Shown: positions 1 through 10,307 of the stretch, in pieces
Layout of the letters: every line of letters starts with the position of its first letter
How positions within the stretch are numbered: position 1 is the stretch's first letter
Assembly: GCF_032362555.1 (NCBI RefSeq)
Contig: NC_083515.1
Location: forward strand, 8,095,001-8,159,000
Reading direction: 5' to 3'
DNA length: 64,000 nucleotides
From: Amyelois transitella
Lineage: Eukaryota > Arthropoda > Insecta > Lepidoptera > Pyralidae
Position numbers and translations under genes: made by a program
Notes under the pieces: model-generated
Told to the model about the DNA's origin: nothing
Seen by the model: only the letters and a program-made list of their open reading frames with translations
Database searches by the model: none

Positions 1-440
1 TTTGATTGTTATGCAAGCTCAAAATCTCAGGTAAAACATTGCAGACATAAAAAAAGTTCCTTTCCTAGATTGGTGTCGTTTTTCAGAAATTTCCAACAAG
101 AAAAAAAAACAGAAATTTGTGTTTAACGCAGCAAAGTCTGCAGAAAAAGCTAGTTTTAAATAACTCTTTAAGTAATTGTATTATAATATGTTTCGCCGCT
201 AAGAATGGCTTCTTGAGAGTAGAATTTAATAAATTTCCTGCAACGAGAGACGGCAGAAAAAATTAAGTGCTTCAGCTTGTAAATTAAACTTGTTTCTGAC
301 ATCGCCCAGTTATAAGCAGAGGGAATAGTTCTATCTTAGAAAATGTAATAATTCAAATGTTAATGTATAAAAGGAAAACACACAGATGTTGTTTATATTA
401 TTAAGGTTCCCGTGGGACCTTTCCAAAGTGTTTGCATAAA
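1..440. other. Intergenic, no recognised feature
   Basis: AT-rich sequence with no usable reading frame, no inverted repeat and no dispersed family that I recognise. The first identifiable repeat begins at about 441. Confidence 0.5.
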
Positions 441-547
441 GTGAATGACGAGTGTGGATGAAGCGAAAGAACTATGCAGGGATCGTGGCGAATGGAAAGA
501 TATAGTCTCTTCCTACCCCTCCGAGAAAGAGGCGTGATATATGTATG
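441..547 (+). mobile_element. LINE-T 3' end fragment
   Basis: The + strand reads as the last ~30 codons of the LINE whose longer copy is at 15,821-18,066. Recognisable pieces are VDEAKELCRDRGEWKD and YPSEKEA, then a stop at 535-537 and a TATG-type tail. It is truncated at its 5' side, as is normal for LINE copies. Confidence 0.8.
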
Positions 548-565
548 TTTACCTACACACTCTCA

Positions 566-824
566 TACATACATACATATGTTTACGTCTATATCCCTTG
601 TGGGGTAGACAGAGCCAACAGTCTTGAAAAGACTGATCGGCCACGGGCCATCTTATTTGGCTTATTGATATTGAGATCCAAATAGTGACAGGTTGCTAGC
701 CCATCGCCTAAAAAAAGAATCCCAAGTTTGTAAGCCTATCCCTTAGTCGCCTTTTACGTCATCCATGGGAAACAGGTGGAAGGGTCCTATTCTTTTTTGT
801 ATTGATTCCGGGAACCACACAGCA
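566..824 (-). mobile_element. SINE-A copy, near full length, with TSD
   Basis: On the minus strand this starts with the hairpin-forming 5' end typical of SINE-A (TGTGGTTCCCGG core) and ends in TATG repeats. It is flanked by a perfect 13-bp direct repeat CTACACACTCTCA at 553-565 and 825-837, a target-site duplication that marks it as a retroposon. It shares the Lys-less, non-coding body seen in all other copies here. Confidence 0.85.
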
Positions 825-837
825 CTACACACTCTCA

Positions 838-1850
838 AACAGTCGCATTTATAACTGTAGATTGAATATTTTTATGGACTAAGACCCAACACCCCAACAG
901 ACGTATTTCACGAAAGATAACCGCTATGTTCCATTAAATTTAATAGGAGAGTTTAAAAATACTCATTTGGAGTGTAAATGTACTGAGCTGCACATATTTT
1001 AGACTCGTATAGTTTAATAAAACATTCTCCAGTAAATTTATTTGAAGAACAATTTACAATTTTTGCGAAAAGGGAAGTCACAATGGAACATCGTAGGGTT
1101 CGTCGTCATGTTTACTTGTAAGAAATTATAGGAAATCAATCCAAACCAATTCAAATTAATAATGAACTTTGAGTAGTTGGGAATACTTGGAAAAGTCAGG
1201 CTATTACTAGAAGCGATCTCCGCATAAATTCAGGGGAATATTACCTATATTAGATCCTGATGACACATTTAGTTACCCAAATGTGTAGATTTCTTTAATA
1301 TTTGTTCCATTGCCGTTAAACTATCGGTTCAATCCAATTAATGTACGTAATTTACTCAGACAAGAGTGGAACTGGAACAGGCTGTCTTTTTCTTTATTTG
1401 GCTACTATAATATAAATTTTGAGAATCATCACAACCGCACACTATCTTTTTTAAATTTTTAATCTAAACCAGCTCTAGCACAGATATAATTTACTTACTA
1501 CTCAAGCTGTGCAATTTTACATTTGGCCAACAAAATTGTGGATTCAAATCCCCTAGGGTTCAGCCATCAAATTAGTGCAACCGTAAGTAAACTTCATGCC
1601 GCGGTTTCCGCCCGAGTGCGCTGCGATGCCGCTCCGTGTAAACACGCCTTAATTTATTTTTCGTTCTGCACTCGTTTTAGCATTTAAATGGAACTGATAT
1701 ATTCGCATGTTTGTAGAACCGGGCTGTTCATTAAAATTTTATTCGGTTAAAACGCGAAACATTTTTGTTTTATTACGTGAGATTGCGGAGCGCTATCTTT
1801 ATTATTAGTAGAACATGCTTGCATGCGGTTCTGGTGGCGAAAACCATAGT
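838..1850. other. Intergenic, no recognised feature
   Basis: AT-rich, no long reading frame. A short CpG-bearing patch lies near 1,598-1,650, but I can attach no feature to it. Confidence 0.45.
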
Positions 1851-2033
1851 GCCAGCTTCTTCTCTTGCGCGCAGATTATGAATTTAATAAAGAGAAAGGC
1901 TCATGACTTAACGTATTCAAAAAATATCTTTCCTTTTAGGCGATTGAAGAACTAGTCCTTACATGCTCAACTATAGCGTTGATGGAGTGCGCCAGATTCT
2001 TCACTTTGCGCGTAGATTATAAAATTTTATCAA
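1851..2033. repeat. Imperfect direct duplication
   Basis: Two ~40-bp segments, 1,851-1,891 and 1,991-2,033, resemble each other (a GCCAG-TTCTTC core followed by TTGCGCG and AGATTAT). They are separated by ~100 bp of unrelated sequence. This could be a local duplication or two ends of an old element. Confidence 0.5.
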
Positions 2034-2255
2034 AAGTTATCACAATCTCATAAAGGGTAATCACAAAATCAATGGCAATCCTTTGATTACTTCCAACATT
2101 ATCATCAACAAACAGTAATTAACCAATGAACTCGTTACGCTCTAAAGAGCCGGAAAGATAAAGCACTTTACTGAGCATCCAAATTGAAAAGTACTTGATA
2201 AACACTATCGTGGTGATTTTATTAAATTTTAAAATGGATAGGAGAGGAACTCTCT

Positions 2256-2346
2256 AGTCTCTCTTAGTCGCCTTTTACGACATCCATGGGAAAGAGATGG
2301 AGTGGTCCTATTCTTTTTTGAATTGGTGCCGGGAACCACACGGCAC
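2256..2346 (-). mobile_element. SINE-A fragment (5' half)
   Basis: Contains the 5' half of SINE-A in minus orientation, from CTTAGTCGCCTTTTACGACA through GGTGCCGGGAACCACACGGC. The 3' half is absent here. Confidence 0.75.
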
Positions 2347-2404
2347 TAAAAATGTTCTTGTATTAATTAAGCTTTCCTGCTTGTGAAACTGACCTATGGT
2401 TTTT

Positions 2405-2580
2405 CTACATACATAAATACAATCACGTCTATACGTATGTACGTTAATACCTTACAGGGTAGCCAAAGCCAACAGTCCCGAAAAAGATGTCAAGCCATGT
2501 TCAGCTTTATATTGGAATTGAGATTCAAATAGCGACAGGCCTCATTCATATTAGCCCTTCGCTTAAAATAAGAATCCCTA
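2405..2580 (-). mobile_element. SINE-A fragment (3' half)
   Basis: Carries the 3' half of SINE-A: tail, AGCCAACAGTC and GAGATTCAAATAG motifs. It is diverged and has lost the 5' half. Its position relative to the previous fragment excludes a simple split of one copy. Confidence 0.65.
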
Positions 2581-2593
2581 ACAAAAAAAAAAT

Positions 2594-2699
2594 TCAGATG
2601 TTTTACAAACTTCTTGTGCGCGACAAACATGACATTTGTGTCCAAGCTATCCTATGGTATTAATGTTTGAATATTTATAAATATTTACAAATATATCAG
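2594..2699 (+). repeat. Decayed LTR related to the gypsy element at 54.6 kb
   Basis: The segment around GTGTCCAAGCTATCCT and the terminal AATATATCA resembles the last ~90 bp of the 175-bp LTR at 54,606-54,780, with substitutions and a deletion upstream. No internal element sequence adjoins it, so it is probably an old solo or truncated LTR. Confidence 0.7.
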
Positions 2700-2779
2700 A
2701 CGCACTTCTACCTTCCGCGACCTATTCAGGGAAACCAAAATCGTGTAGCATCATGGTAAAGGCTGCACTAGATAAATTT

Positions 2780-2812
2780 GCCTATTCCCTTAGTCGCCTT
2801 TTACATCCCCCA
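2780..2812 (-). mobile_element. SINE-A scrap
   Basis: A short match to the SINE-A segment CCCTTAGTCGCCTTTTAC, in minus orientation. Confidence 0.5.
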
Positions 2813-3284
2813 AGATTGTCTCAACATAATTCATAATGAATAAATAGGTATGTACTGTAAAGGTTTTATCCTGTAGTGCAGCCAACATAAAAGCCTATTT
2901 TCGAAGTCTTTAAAAATAAAAAGTTGCGTAATATTTATAAACAAAACAATAACAATTCAGGTCAAAATATTTAAATTCGCGTAAACAAAAAAGAAAAATA
3001 AAATAATGGAACATTTCACCGAAAGAGGGAGGAACCACGGAATTTAAAACCGAATAGATATTGAATCACTGTTTTTTTAATTGTACCATCAGCTTCAATG
3101 GTATAATCATAATAATTTTCAATGTACATATTTACCCATCATAGGGATAGCCATAGGACTAAGAGCAGGAAAGTCATCAAGAAAATGATTTATTTCATTT
3201 ATTACTAGTGCAGTGTAGTCCCCAACACCTTAGAATAAAGCCATTCTATGAGATAGAAAGAGAAAAATTCCCATGGGAAAGAGT

Positions 3285-3405
3285 TCCCATGGTTGTCGTT
3301 AAAGACGTCTAAGGGTCTGACATTGTCAATCCCATAAGGGATAAAGACATGATTATATGTATGAATGAATTTGTAGTATAAGGTAATGAATTTGTAGTAT
3401 AAGGT
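3285..3405 (+). mobile_element. Diverged SINE-A piece plus small tandem duplication
   Basis: Positions 3,285-3,365 resemble SINE-A in + orientation with a CCCATAAGGGATAAAGAC tail motif. Just after it, a 20-bp unit (ATGAATTTGTAGTATAAGGT) is present twice in tandem at 3,365-3,404. Confidence 0.55.
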
Positions 3406-3969
3406 ACATTTCTAGAACTTGTGTTACGAAATACTAACTCAACAACACAATATTTTATAGTAAATACTTCTATAGATACGCATCCAAGACCCAGGCCAAT
3501 TAGAAAAAGTTAGTTACTCACGATAACTCTTTTCTTTAAACAATGAAACTTATTACTTGTAGCATTATTTTAAGTTTCCCATTATTCTTTTCAAAAAATT
3601 TAATGTCATAATTTTGAAGAATCAGCTATTCGCTTCAGTCAGGGTATTCCTTTTTGATTGGAGCTAGTATTATCTACTTTTAAAGAATATTCCATTTTAT
3701 TCTCATCTCATCAAATACGCCTTAAGTCTTTGGAAGACAAATACAGCCAACTTCCGTTGCCATAATTAACGATATAGAATCAATAAAGTAAAGATAACAG
3801 CTAGTCATCTCATAGATATATAAATTTCAAGTAGTTGTTTTTGTTTGACCGTCGCACTCCTATTAAATTTCTTGTGAATAAGATCGGTCATTATGTCCTC
3901 TTTAAGGAGGACCCTAGGGTCTGCCTGTATCCATGGAGCCCCATTTACATCGGCTCAATACCGTGAGGT
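3406..3969. other. Intergenic, no recognised feature
   Basis: AT-rich and without a coding frame. The stretch 3,850-3,960 is less AT-rich but I do not recognise it. Confidence 0.4.
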
Positions 3970-4191
3970 AAAATATACATACACACATACGTATGGTCAC
4001 GTCTATGTCCCTTGCGCGGTAGACAGAGCCAATAGAATTGAGATACAAATAGTGACAGGTTGTTAGCCCGCCGCCTAAAAAAGAATCCCAAGTTAGTTAA
4101 CCTATCCCTTAGTCGCCTTTTACGACATCCATGGGAAAGAGATGGAGTGGTCCTATTCTTTTTTCTATTGGTGCCGGGAACCACACGCCAC
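3970..4191 (-). mobile_element. SINE-A copy with internal deletion
   Basis: Both ends of SINE-A are present in minus orientation, but ~45 bp in the 3' half (the segment with the AGTCTTGAAAAGACTG hairpin) is missing. No clear target-site duplication is seen. Confidence 0.8.
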
Positions 4192-4199
4192 AAAAAAAA

Positions 4200-4620
4200 T
4201 ACACCTTAGTAGGATTCCAACTCTTCTTGTTTACGAGACGGCAACTTTAGTTTCTGCCGCCGACGCTCCTCGCACATTATCCAGTTACGAAATTGGGACA
4301 AACAAGGGCCATGAGTGATGACATGCAACGCCACAGCATTCACAAAACTTTACCAAATTCACGTAACTACCAAGTCGAGTTCGTGAGACCGAAATTTCTA
4401 CACTCAATAATTAACGAGTCGATCAATATACCAAATAACAAAAGCGAGCAAGCTTGGCACCGTTTTGACCGTCGAGTGGCGAAGTTTCACTGTTAAGAAC
4501 TTTTAAAGGTGCTTCAATTCGCCGACGAATCTTTGACGTGTTTTTGAGTGTCAAAGAAATTATTCAGGGGCGGTGAACAGTTTTACGTGTAATAAAATTA
4601 AAATGGAATTCTTGTTTTTG
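4200..4620. other. CpG-bearing, apparently single-copy block
   Basis: This ~400-bp stretch has more CpG and less A/T than its surroundings and matches no repeat in the window. A 67-codon frame (4,293-4,496, +) is too short and unfamiliar to call. It could be a promoter or untranslated first exon of a host gene, or an old element. Confidence 0.25.
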
Positions 4621-5329
4621 GGTAACAAAGCTGGTACATAATTAAGGAGGTTATTTTTGTGTGACTACGACGTATGCTATATCAAAATGTTCATTACATT
4701 GAGACATTTAATTTTTGGATAAGCAATTAACTTTTACTGTGGTATTATAAGTATATATCAATATAATTACGAGTACATAAAACACTGTAAACCTGTGTAA
4801 TTCTTCTACTTTGTACAAAGAAATATCAATTAAGCGATGCTGAGACCGAATTATCTAAGCGCTCTCCAAATGATTCCGTATTGGTCCTGTTACTTATATT
4901 TATTTACAAAAAGTCCATCTAAAAAGTAAGTTGCTAAAATTCGGAAGGAATTCATAATTTAATCTCTTTCTTTCTCTCAACCAGCATTGTCCCCCAGGGA
5001 TTCATAATTTATTAACACCATACAATACGCGGTTAAAATTGAAATGCTTTTCAACGGAAGCCAGAACACCATCAAAACTTGGACAAGCAGGTAAGTAGTT
5101 CCAGGAAAACTTAACTGGATAACATTAATTAAAAACGTTGACTAGTTTAATCGTGTTTCGCTGCAAAACGGTAAGAACGAAGTTCTGGATAAACTAAAAA
5201 TATTTGCTTAAGAAAGAAGCGCGGACAACAGTTTTATAATGGAATTAACTTTGGAGTATTCTGTTCGGGAAAAGAAAAGAGAATATTTAATGGCACTGTG
5301 GAGAGGATTGATCGAGTCGGAAGATGATA
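4621..5329. other. Intergenic, no recognised feature
   Basis: AT-rich with no coding frame or clear repeat. Confidence 0.45.
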
Positions 5330-5437
5330 TGAGATGGAAAGAGTGATGAATTTGGATGAGACAAAAAAGTATGCAGGGATCGTGGAAAATACAAAGATAA
5401 AGGTATTGTATTACTCTTTCGGAGAAGAGGCGTGAGT
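5330..5437 (+). mobile_element. LINE-T 3' end fragment, diverged
   Basis: Residual codons of the LINE-T C-terminus are visible (MNLDETKK then a GEEA-stop ending at 5,434), with frameshifts relative to the copy at 15.8 kb. The TATG tail is eroded. Confidence 0.65.
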
Positions 5438-5829
5438 TCTGATCTTATTTATGCGTCTTAGAAATCTTGCAAGGTGAATTAGAATGCTTAATTTTAAAAA
5501 TCTTACCACAATTTTTTGTTTCTTACTTTTAAAATGATAAATGAACTTGTACAATCTTTTTTTACTTGAAATCCAAATGGATCTAGAATATATTACGCAA
5601 TTTTTGGGAAACCACAGAGATACGCGCACGAGAAACGAAGATCAGAAGCTAGTTTTTTGTAACAAAGATAAGTTGCATTGCGTGTTAGTATTTCAGCAAA
5701 TCGCCGCCGTGTTATCCGAATTTCACTAAACTCACTGACTTAACACTCGCTAGATAGAGTGATTGAAGACTCAATATAAACAGGTAAATATTTATACAAG
5801 AATAAACCCGACAACATAAAAAAAATTGT

Positions 5830-6015
5830 GGCGTATGAGAATAGGACCACTTGATATCGTTTAAGGCGACAAAGGGAAAGCCTAATAAACATGGTATCCT
5901 TCTTGTAGGCGATAGGTTAACAACTTCTTACTATTTGAATCTAAATTCCACCATTAGGCCATACAATTAAACATGATCTTTCAAAACTGTTGACTCTATC
6001 TCCCCTGCAGAGGGT
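5830..6015 (+). mobile_element. SINE-A copy, strongly diverged
   Basis: In + orientation with recognisable AATAGGACCAC, AGGCGA, ACTATTTGAATCT and GACTCTATC segments. Many substitutions suggest an old copy. Confidence 0.6.
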
Positions 6016-6339
6016 AAAGCAAATTCTATCTAGGACACAAAAAACTGCATTTTCTATCTAGCAACTTAAAGAAATCGTTGGCTAAGTGAGAGAAACAACC
6101 AACTCCGGCCATAACTCAGCTAAGCTCCCTCATTATAGTCGTTACGGTAATGCCCGCGGCGGTGGCACTGCATTTTTTATTTATCTCCCTTACAATGAGG
6201 TGAGATTTATGTGGGACTTCTTAATAGTTTAGTAGTACTTGACAGAATTTCTGCGATTTTTTTTTCGTTTACGAATATAATGTTATAGTAGGAAAAGGCA
6301 AGCCTTGGAGACGAAGTCAAAAATTATAAAAACCTGGGA

Positions 6340-6440
6340 GATCTTCTTCCTGCTGGCTTTATTCCCGGTTGCATCCTCACCACTCTGGAGAGGAGCCCGG
6401 GGTATGCCTTTGACCATGGATTCTGAATTGAGAGGTTCTT
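6340..6440 (+). repeat. Dispersed repeat sharing a GGAGAGGAGCCCGGGG core
   Basis: A ~70-bp segment (CTGGCTTTA...CTCACCACTCTGGAGAGGAG...TTTGACCA) is repeated at 59,291-59,375. The class is undetermined. I associate this core with moth interspersed repeats. Confidence 0.6.
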
Positions 6441-6846
6441 TTGTTTATCTACATTCAGTTACCATAACAAGCGAGCCCGTCGGTTTGGGCATCCTTGACC
6501 TGGTGGCAATTAATCCTGAATTTCGTCTAGATGTTAATATAAATTAAATTTAGATTCTAGATTTAGATCTTATATAAATAAACCGCAAGGTTTACGAAAT
6601 CGATCGCTTGATAAAGATCAAAACTCTGATGAAGAACTAAAAGAAATTCTTTGACTTTCAAAAGACTGGCATGTTTACAAGCCAACAATAATAAGCTGGC
6701 CATTGACAAAGTGATGAGTAAAGTTTCAAAGCGAGGATTTGCAAAGCTCCTCCGTCGCAAAGGATTGATACTGTCGGTCGATCCGTATCGTTTGTCAAAC
6801 GTTTTCGAGGGTGCGGTGTCGTATTTGGAAATTGCCAGCCTATATT
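6441..6846. other. Left flank of the R1-clade insertion
   Basis: Unrecognised sequence. A frame from 6,651 (+) runs through the insertion junction and is not convincing as a gene. No LINE-T similarity is visible here, although LINE-T resumes on the other side of the insertion at 12,909. Confidence 0.4.
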
Positions 6847-6856
6847 CTAGACGAAC

Positions 6857-6861
<5 letters not shown>
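6847..6861. repeat. Target-site duplication, 3' side of R1-clade element
   Basis: CTAGACGAACATGCC is repeated exactly at 12,909-12,923. The two copies bracket the element. The first base may instead be the element's own 5' G (on the minus strand), which would make the duplication 14 bp. Confidence 0.9.

Positions 6862-6893
<32 letters not shown>
6862..6893 (-). other. Poly(A) tail of R1-clade element
   Basis: 32 consecutive T on the + strand (A on the minus strand), directly between the 3' UTR and the target-site duplication. Homopolymer length may be affected by assembly. Confidence 0.9.
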
Positions 6894-7141
6894 CTCCGGA
6901 GGGGAAATCCTTTTAACGGACTGCCTCCCGGGTCTTCACCCGGGAGAGTGTGGGACTCCTGGCATCTAATGTGTCAGCCTACCCACTAAAACCCCTCCGG
7001 TGCGCCCTTTTCGCCATTTTGAGGACATCATGGGATCGCATGGCATTTCACCACAATGCCCTCCAGCTCCCCTGTGCGACTTGCCAGAGACTCTTACCGT
7101 TTAGGCGACCAGTAAGTTGCTGGCCGCCCTTTTTACTTCAG

Positions 7142-7517
7142 TCAATGAGGCAGTAAGCGCGCGCGATATTGCGCACGCCTTCTGCCCCCCCGTCCCCGAC
7201 GATGTAGGGGCGCGTTAGGATCTTGTTCACGCGCCCTCTCAGCGGCCTCCTTCTGCGAGATGACGTGCTCGCAGAAACAGACAACTGCCATCCATTTGAT
7301 CTCGCTACACAGCATCGCTGCTATGACGCTGTGCAGCGAGAGATCTCTGGTCCCTAGGACGTCTATAAGATCAGCCCGCTCGTCTGACCACCTCGAACAC
7401 TCTGCCAGAGTGTGTTGAGCCGTATCATCTGGCTCCCCACACTCATGGCAGGCCTCTGTGGCCTCCCTTCCGATTCTATGCAGGTAATGACCGAAGCAGC
7501 CATGCCCGGTCATTACC
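7142..7517 (-). pseudogene. ORF2 C-terminal domain, out of frame
   Basis: This frame carries the CCHC finger that normally closes R1-clade ORF2 proteins: CHECGEPDDTAQHTLAEC, spacing C-x2-C-x8-H-x4-C. It is preceded by TGHGCFGHYLHRIGRE, a segment I know from the end of this protein family. It is displaced by one frame from the main ORF2, which stops at 7,518-7,520. The break coincides with three tandem CAGT units at 7,519-7,530 on the + strand, so a 4-bp tandem expansion is the likely cause. The stop of this piece is at 7,142. Confidence 0.8.
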
Positions 7518-10307
7518 TCAGTCAGTCAGTCTAAAAGTCACCTTGCCGTGGCGCCGGTCCAACCAGTTGTCAAACGATGGAAGGAGTGCCTCAATTGTAC
7601 GCTGTCCAAACTCAGAGTTCTCGAGGGCGCTCCTCCATCGCTCCCGCAATGCTACAGCCAGGTTTTCGCCAGCCGCTCCCGCCATCTCAGGTGTCTCCGC
7701 CCGCCTCCTCCTTTCCCAGTATGACTCGCTTTGGGCCAGTGCGTCTAGTTCCCAGGGTGGGGTACAAGCCAATGCACAAGCTGCGGCCCACGCTATAGTG
7801 CTATAGGCCCTGCAAATGCGAATGGCCACCACACGCTGAGGCCTCCGCAGCAAGACCTTATTAGCTCTAGTGAGCCTGTCCGCCCATATCGGCGCCCCAT
7901 ACAGTGCCATGCTGCGTGTCACAGCTGCATATAGGCGCCGACACGTGGCACCAGGCCCGCCAACGTTGGGCAGAAGCCGGCTGAGCGCCGATGCTGTTCC
8001 CACTACACGAGGAGCCAACTGTTTGAAGTGCTCCCCGAAATTCCACCGAGGATCCAGTGTGATGCCAAGGTATTTTATATGTGGCATCACAGGGACCCTA
8101 TCCCCATCCACCATTATGTACGCACCAGCTGGAGTCGTCCAACCTCGACCGCCAAAGGCGATGGCCTCTGTTTTGCTCAAGGCCACCCTTAACCCTAGCA
8201 TGCCGATGCGGCGGATCATCACTTCCGCCGCAACAGCAGCCCGGTGCAGAGTCTCCTCAAGTTCGTGACCCCAGGCTGCAACAAGTGTGTCATCTGCATA
8301 GCATAATACTTGCACCTGGGGTCCGAGATCCCCGCGGATAGCCCAATCATACGCAATGTTCCACAACAGAGGTCCCAATACGGAACCCTGGGGAACACCA
8401 CAGGCCATCGCCCTGGACGTTATGGCCCCATCTCTCTTTTCGTAGAGTACTACCCTCCCCGTGAGGTAGTGCCCTACAATCTTCCTCAGATAAGGAGGTA
8501 TGCCATGATATCGGAGCGCCTCGCCTATTACCTCGAATGGGATGGAGCCGAAGGCGTTTGCAATATCAAGGGATACTGCCACGGCCCCGCCCCCATTCGC
8601 CTTTGCCCTCTCCGAGAATGTTCTCAGCGACCCGATAGCATCCATCGTAGACCGCCCAGTTCGAAAACCAAACTGGTGGGTCGAGATGTTGGGTCCCTCC
8701 CCTTCTAGATGCTGGATGATCCGGGACGCTATAATGCGCTCTAGCGTTTTCCCGACCTCATCCAGCATGACCAGGGGCCTCCAACCACTGGGGGAGTCCT
8801 CAAGTCGACTCTCTTTCCTCAGGAGGCAGAGCCGACCCTCCTTCCAAATTCCGGGGAACCGCCCTGTTCGAAGACAGTCTTCGAACAGGTGCCGCAGACG
8901 GTCTCCAAGGTGTGTCAGCGCCACTAGTAGGACGCGGCCCGGGACCCCGTCTGGGCCTGGAGCTTTTCTGCGTCCCCGTAGGCGAGTGATGGCCCGGTCC
9001 ATCTCCGTGTCGCTGACTGGAGGTACTTCTTCTTCCACTGAGGACTCTCTCTCGGGGGCCATTCTTGGCGGGGCAAACTCCGGAACTGTGGGGAACAGTC
9101 CCTCTACTACGGTGCACAGAAGCTCCGGTTCAAGGGAGGCCGTTGGGGGGGCGCATTGCATTTTGTTGCGCACTAACTTGTATGGCCGCCCCCAGGGGTC
9201 CCTGTCCAGCGTAGCCAAGAATTCATTGTGTGCTCGGTCCTTAGCCTGCACTATGGCGGAGGACAGGGCCATTTTGGCCTCACCTAGTGCTGCGTACAGG
9301 AGCTCCGCCTCACCTGGCAACCTGTTCCTTCGCCGCCTGCATCGGGTGTATTTCCGTCGGGCGCTATTACAGGTGCTGCGGAGAATCGCAATCTCTTCTG
9401 ACCACCAATAAGCTTGTTTTTTCGCAGGCAGCGGACCCGACCTCCTCATGGAAGCGTCGCAAATATTCTGCAGGGATTCCCGAAACTGACAGGCCCTTTC
9501 TTCCACGTCGAGGGAACTGTCCGGCGTAGGCGTTTGCCAATTTTCCCACAAGGCCGCCTCTTCTGCTGCATCAGTATTGAGACTGACCAGGCTCCATTTC
9601 CGGAATCGGTTTCGCAGACGACTGTCTCTTCGGTTGAGTGGTTGCGCCAAACCCGTTTTGGAGACCGACATTCTGATGTACAAGTGGTCAGAGAGGGTCT
9701 CCACATCCTCCAGGACACGCCAACCCGTGACTCGTGTTGCGACGGATGGGGTTGCGAACGACAGGTCAACTATTGACCCTCCATTCCATCGCACACAGGT
9801 GTTGGCAGTACCCCGGTTTAAGACACACAATCCCGATGCAACCACCCAGTCGGCAAGGATCCTGCCGCGTATGTCGGTGACAGGTGAACCCCACATCTGC
9901 GATTTGGCGTTAAAGTCTCCCGCCACTATGACAGGTACGGGTGCCGCGCCAGCAACAATACGTCCCACCTCAATGAGCAGGGAATCGAAGTCGCTTCGCG
10001 GCTTCGATGGGGCAAAATACACCGCTATCAGTATAATTTCTCCCCATCTGGCCGCGACATACCCCGGTCCAGCACTAAGCTTTACTAAGGGCGGTCTGTC
10101 TCCCATTCGGGGAATGGTAATAGCGACCACCCCCTCAGTGTCCGAGACCCAACTGGGATGCGGGGGGACAAAATAAGGTTCCGATACGATGGTAGCACTG
10201 ATGCACCACTGCGCCATATGCTGTAAGAGAAGATCCTGAGCACGGGCGCAGTGATTGATGTTACACTGCAACACCTCTAGGGTAAGTTGTTGCTGCCTAG
10301 GCATCAT
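7518..10307 (-). CDS. R1-clade ORF2: endonuclease and reverse transcriptase
   Basis: 929 codons. The N-terminal ~220 residues are an APE-like endonuclease (start LEVLQCNINHCARAQDLLLQ, EPYFVPP, GDFNAKS, closing SDH motif) that nicks target DNA. The reverse transcriptase follows, with KAPGPDGVP, FGFRTGRSTMDAI, SLDIANAFGSIP, GVPQGSVLGPLLWN and the catalytic YADD at residues 670-673 (+ strand 8,289-8,300). The first ATG (10,305-10,307) overlaps the ORF1 stop as ATGA, so translation by termination and re-initiation is likely, as described for related SART elements. The protein ends early at FRLTD because of a frameshift and lacks its zinc finger, which lies in another frame just downstream. Large + strand frames in this region are antisense shadows. 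Confidence 0.93.
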   Translation of the reverse strand: MMPRQQQLTLEVLQCNINHCARAQDLLLQHMAQWCISATIVSEPYFVPPHPSWVSDTEGVVAITIPRMGDRPPLVKLSAGPGYVAARWGEIILIAVYFAPSKPRSDFDSLLIEVGRIVAGAAPVPVIVAGDFNAKSQMWGSPVTDIRGRILADWVVASGLCVLNRGTANTCVRWNGGSIVDLSFATPSVATRVTGWRVLEDVETLSDHLYIRMSVSKTGLAQPLNRRDSRLRNRFRKWSLVSLNTDAAEEAALWENWQTPTPDSSLDVEERACQFRESLQNICDASMRRSGPLPAKKQAYWWSEEIAILRSTCNSARRKYTRCRRRRNRLPGEAELLYAALGEAKMALSSAIVQAKDRAHNEFLATLDRDPWGRPYKLVRNKMQCAPPTASLEPELLCTVVEGLFPTVPEFAPPRMAPERESSVEEEVPPVSDTEMDRAITRLRGRRKAPGPDGVPGRVLLVALTHLGDRLRHLFEDCLRTGRFPGIWKEGRLCLLRKESRLEDSPSGWRPLVMLDEVGKTLERIIASRIIQHLEGEGPNISTHQFGFRTGRSTMDAIGSLRTFSERAKANGGGAVAVSLDIANAFGSIPFEVIGEALRYHGIPPYLRKIVGHYLTGRVVLYEKRDGAITSRAMACGVPQGSVLGPLLWNIAYDWAIRGDLGPQVQVLCYADDTLVAAWGHELEETLHRAAVAAEVMIRRIGMLGLRVALSKTEAIAFGGRGWTTPAGAYIMVDGDRVPVMPHIKYLGITLDPRWNFGEHFKQLAPRVVGTASALSRLLPNVGGPGATCRRLYAAVTRSMALYGAPIWADRLTRANKVLLRRPQRVVAIRICRAYSTIAWAAACALACTPPWELDALAQSESYWERRRRAETPEMAGAAGENLAVALRERWRSALENSEFGQRTIEALLPSFDNWLDRRHGKVTFRLTD

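Noticed and set aside
8542..9411. 289-codon + strand frame
   Set aside because: Antisense to the RT region of the R1-clade ORF2, Arg/Ser/Pro-rich with no domain; a shadow of a GC-rich gene.
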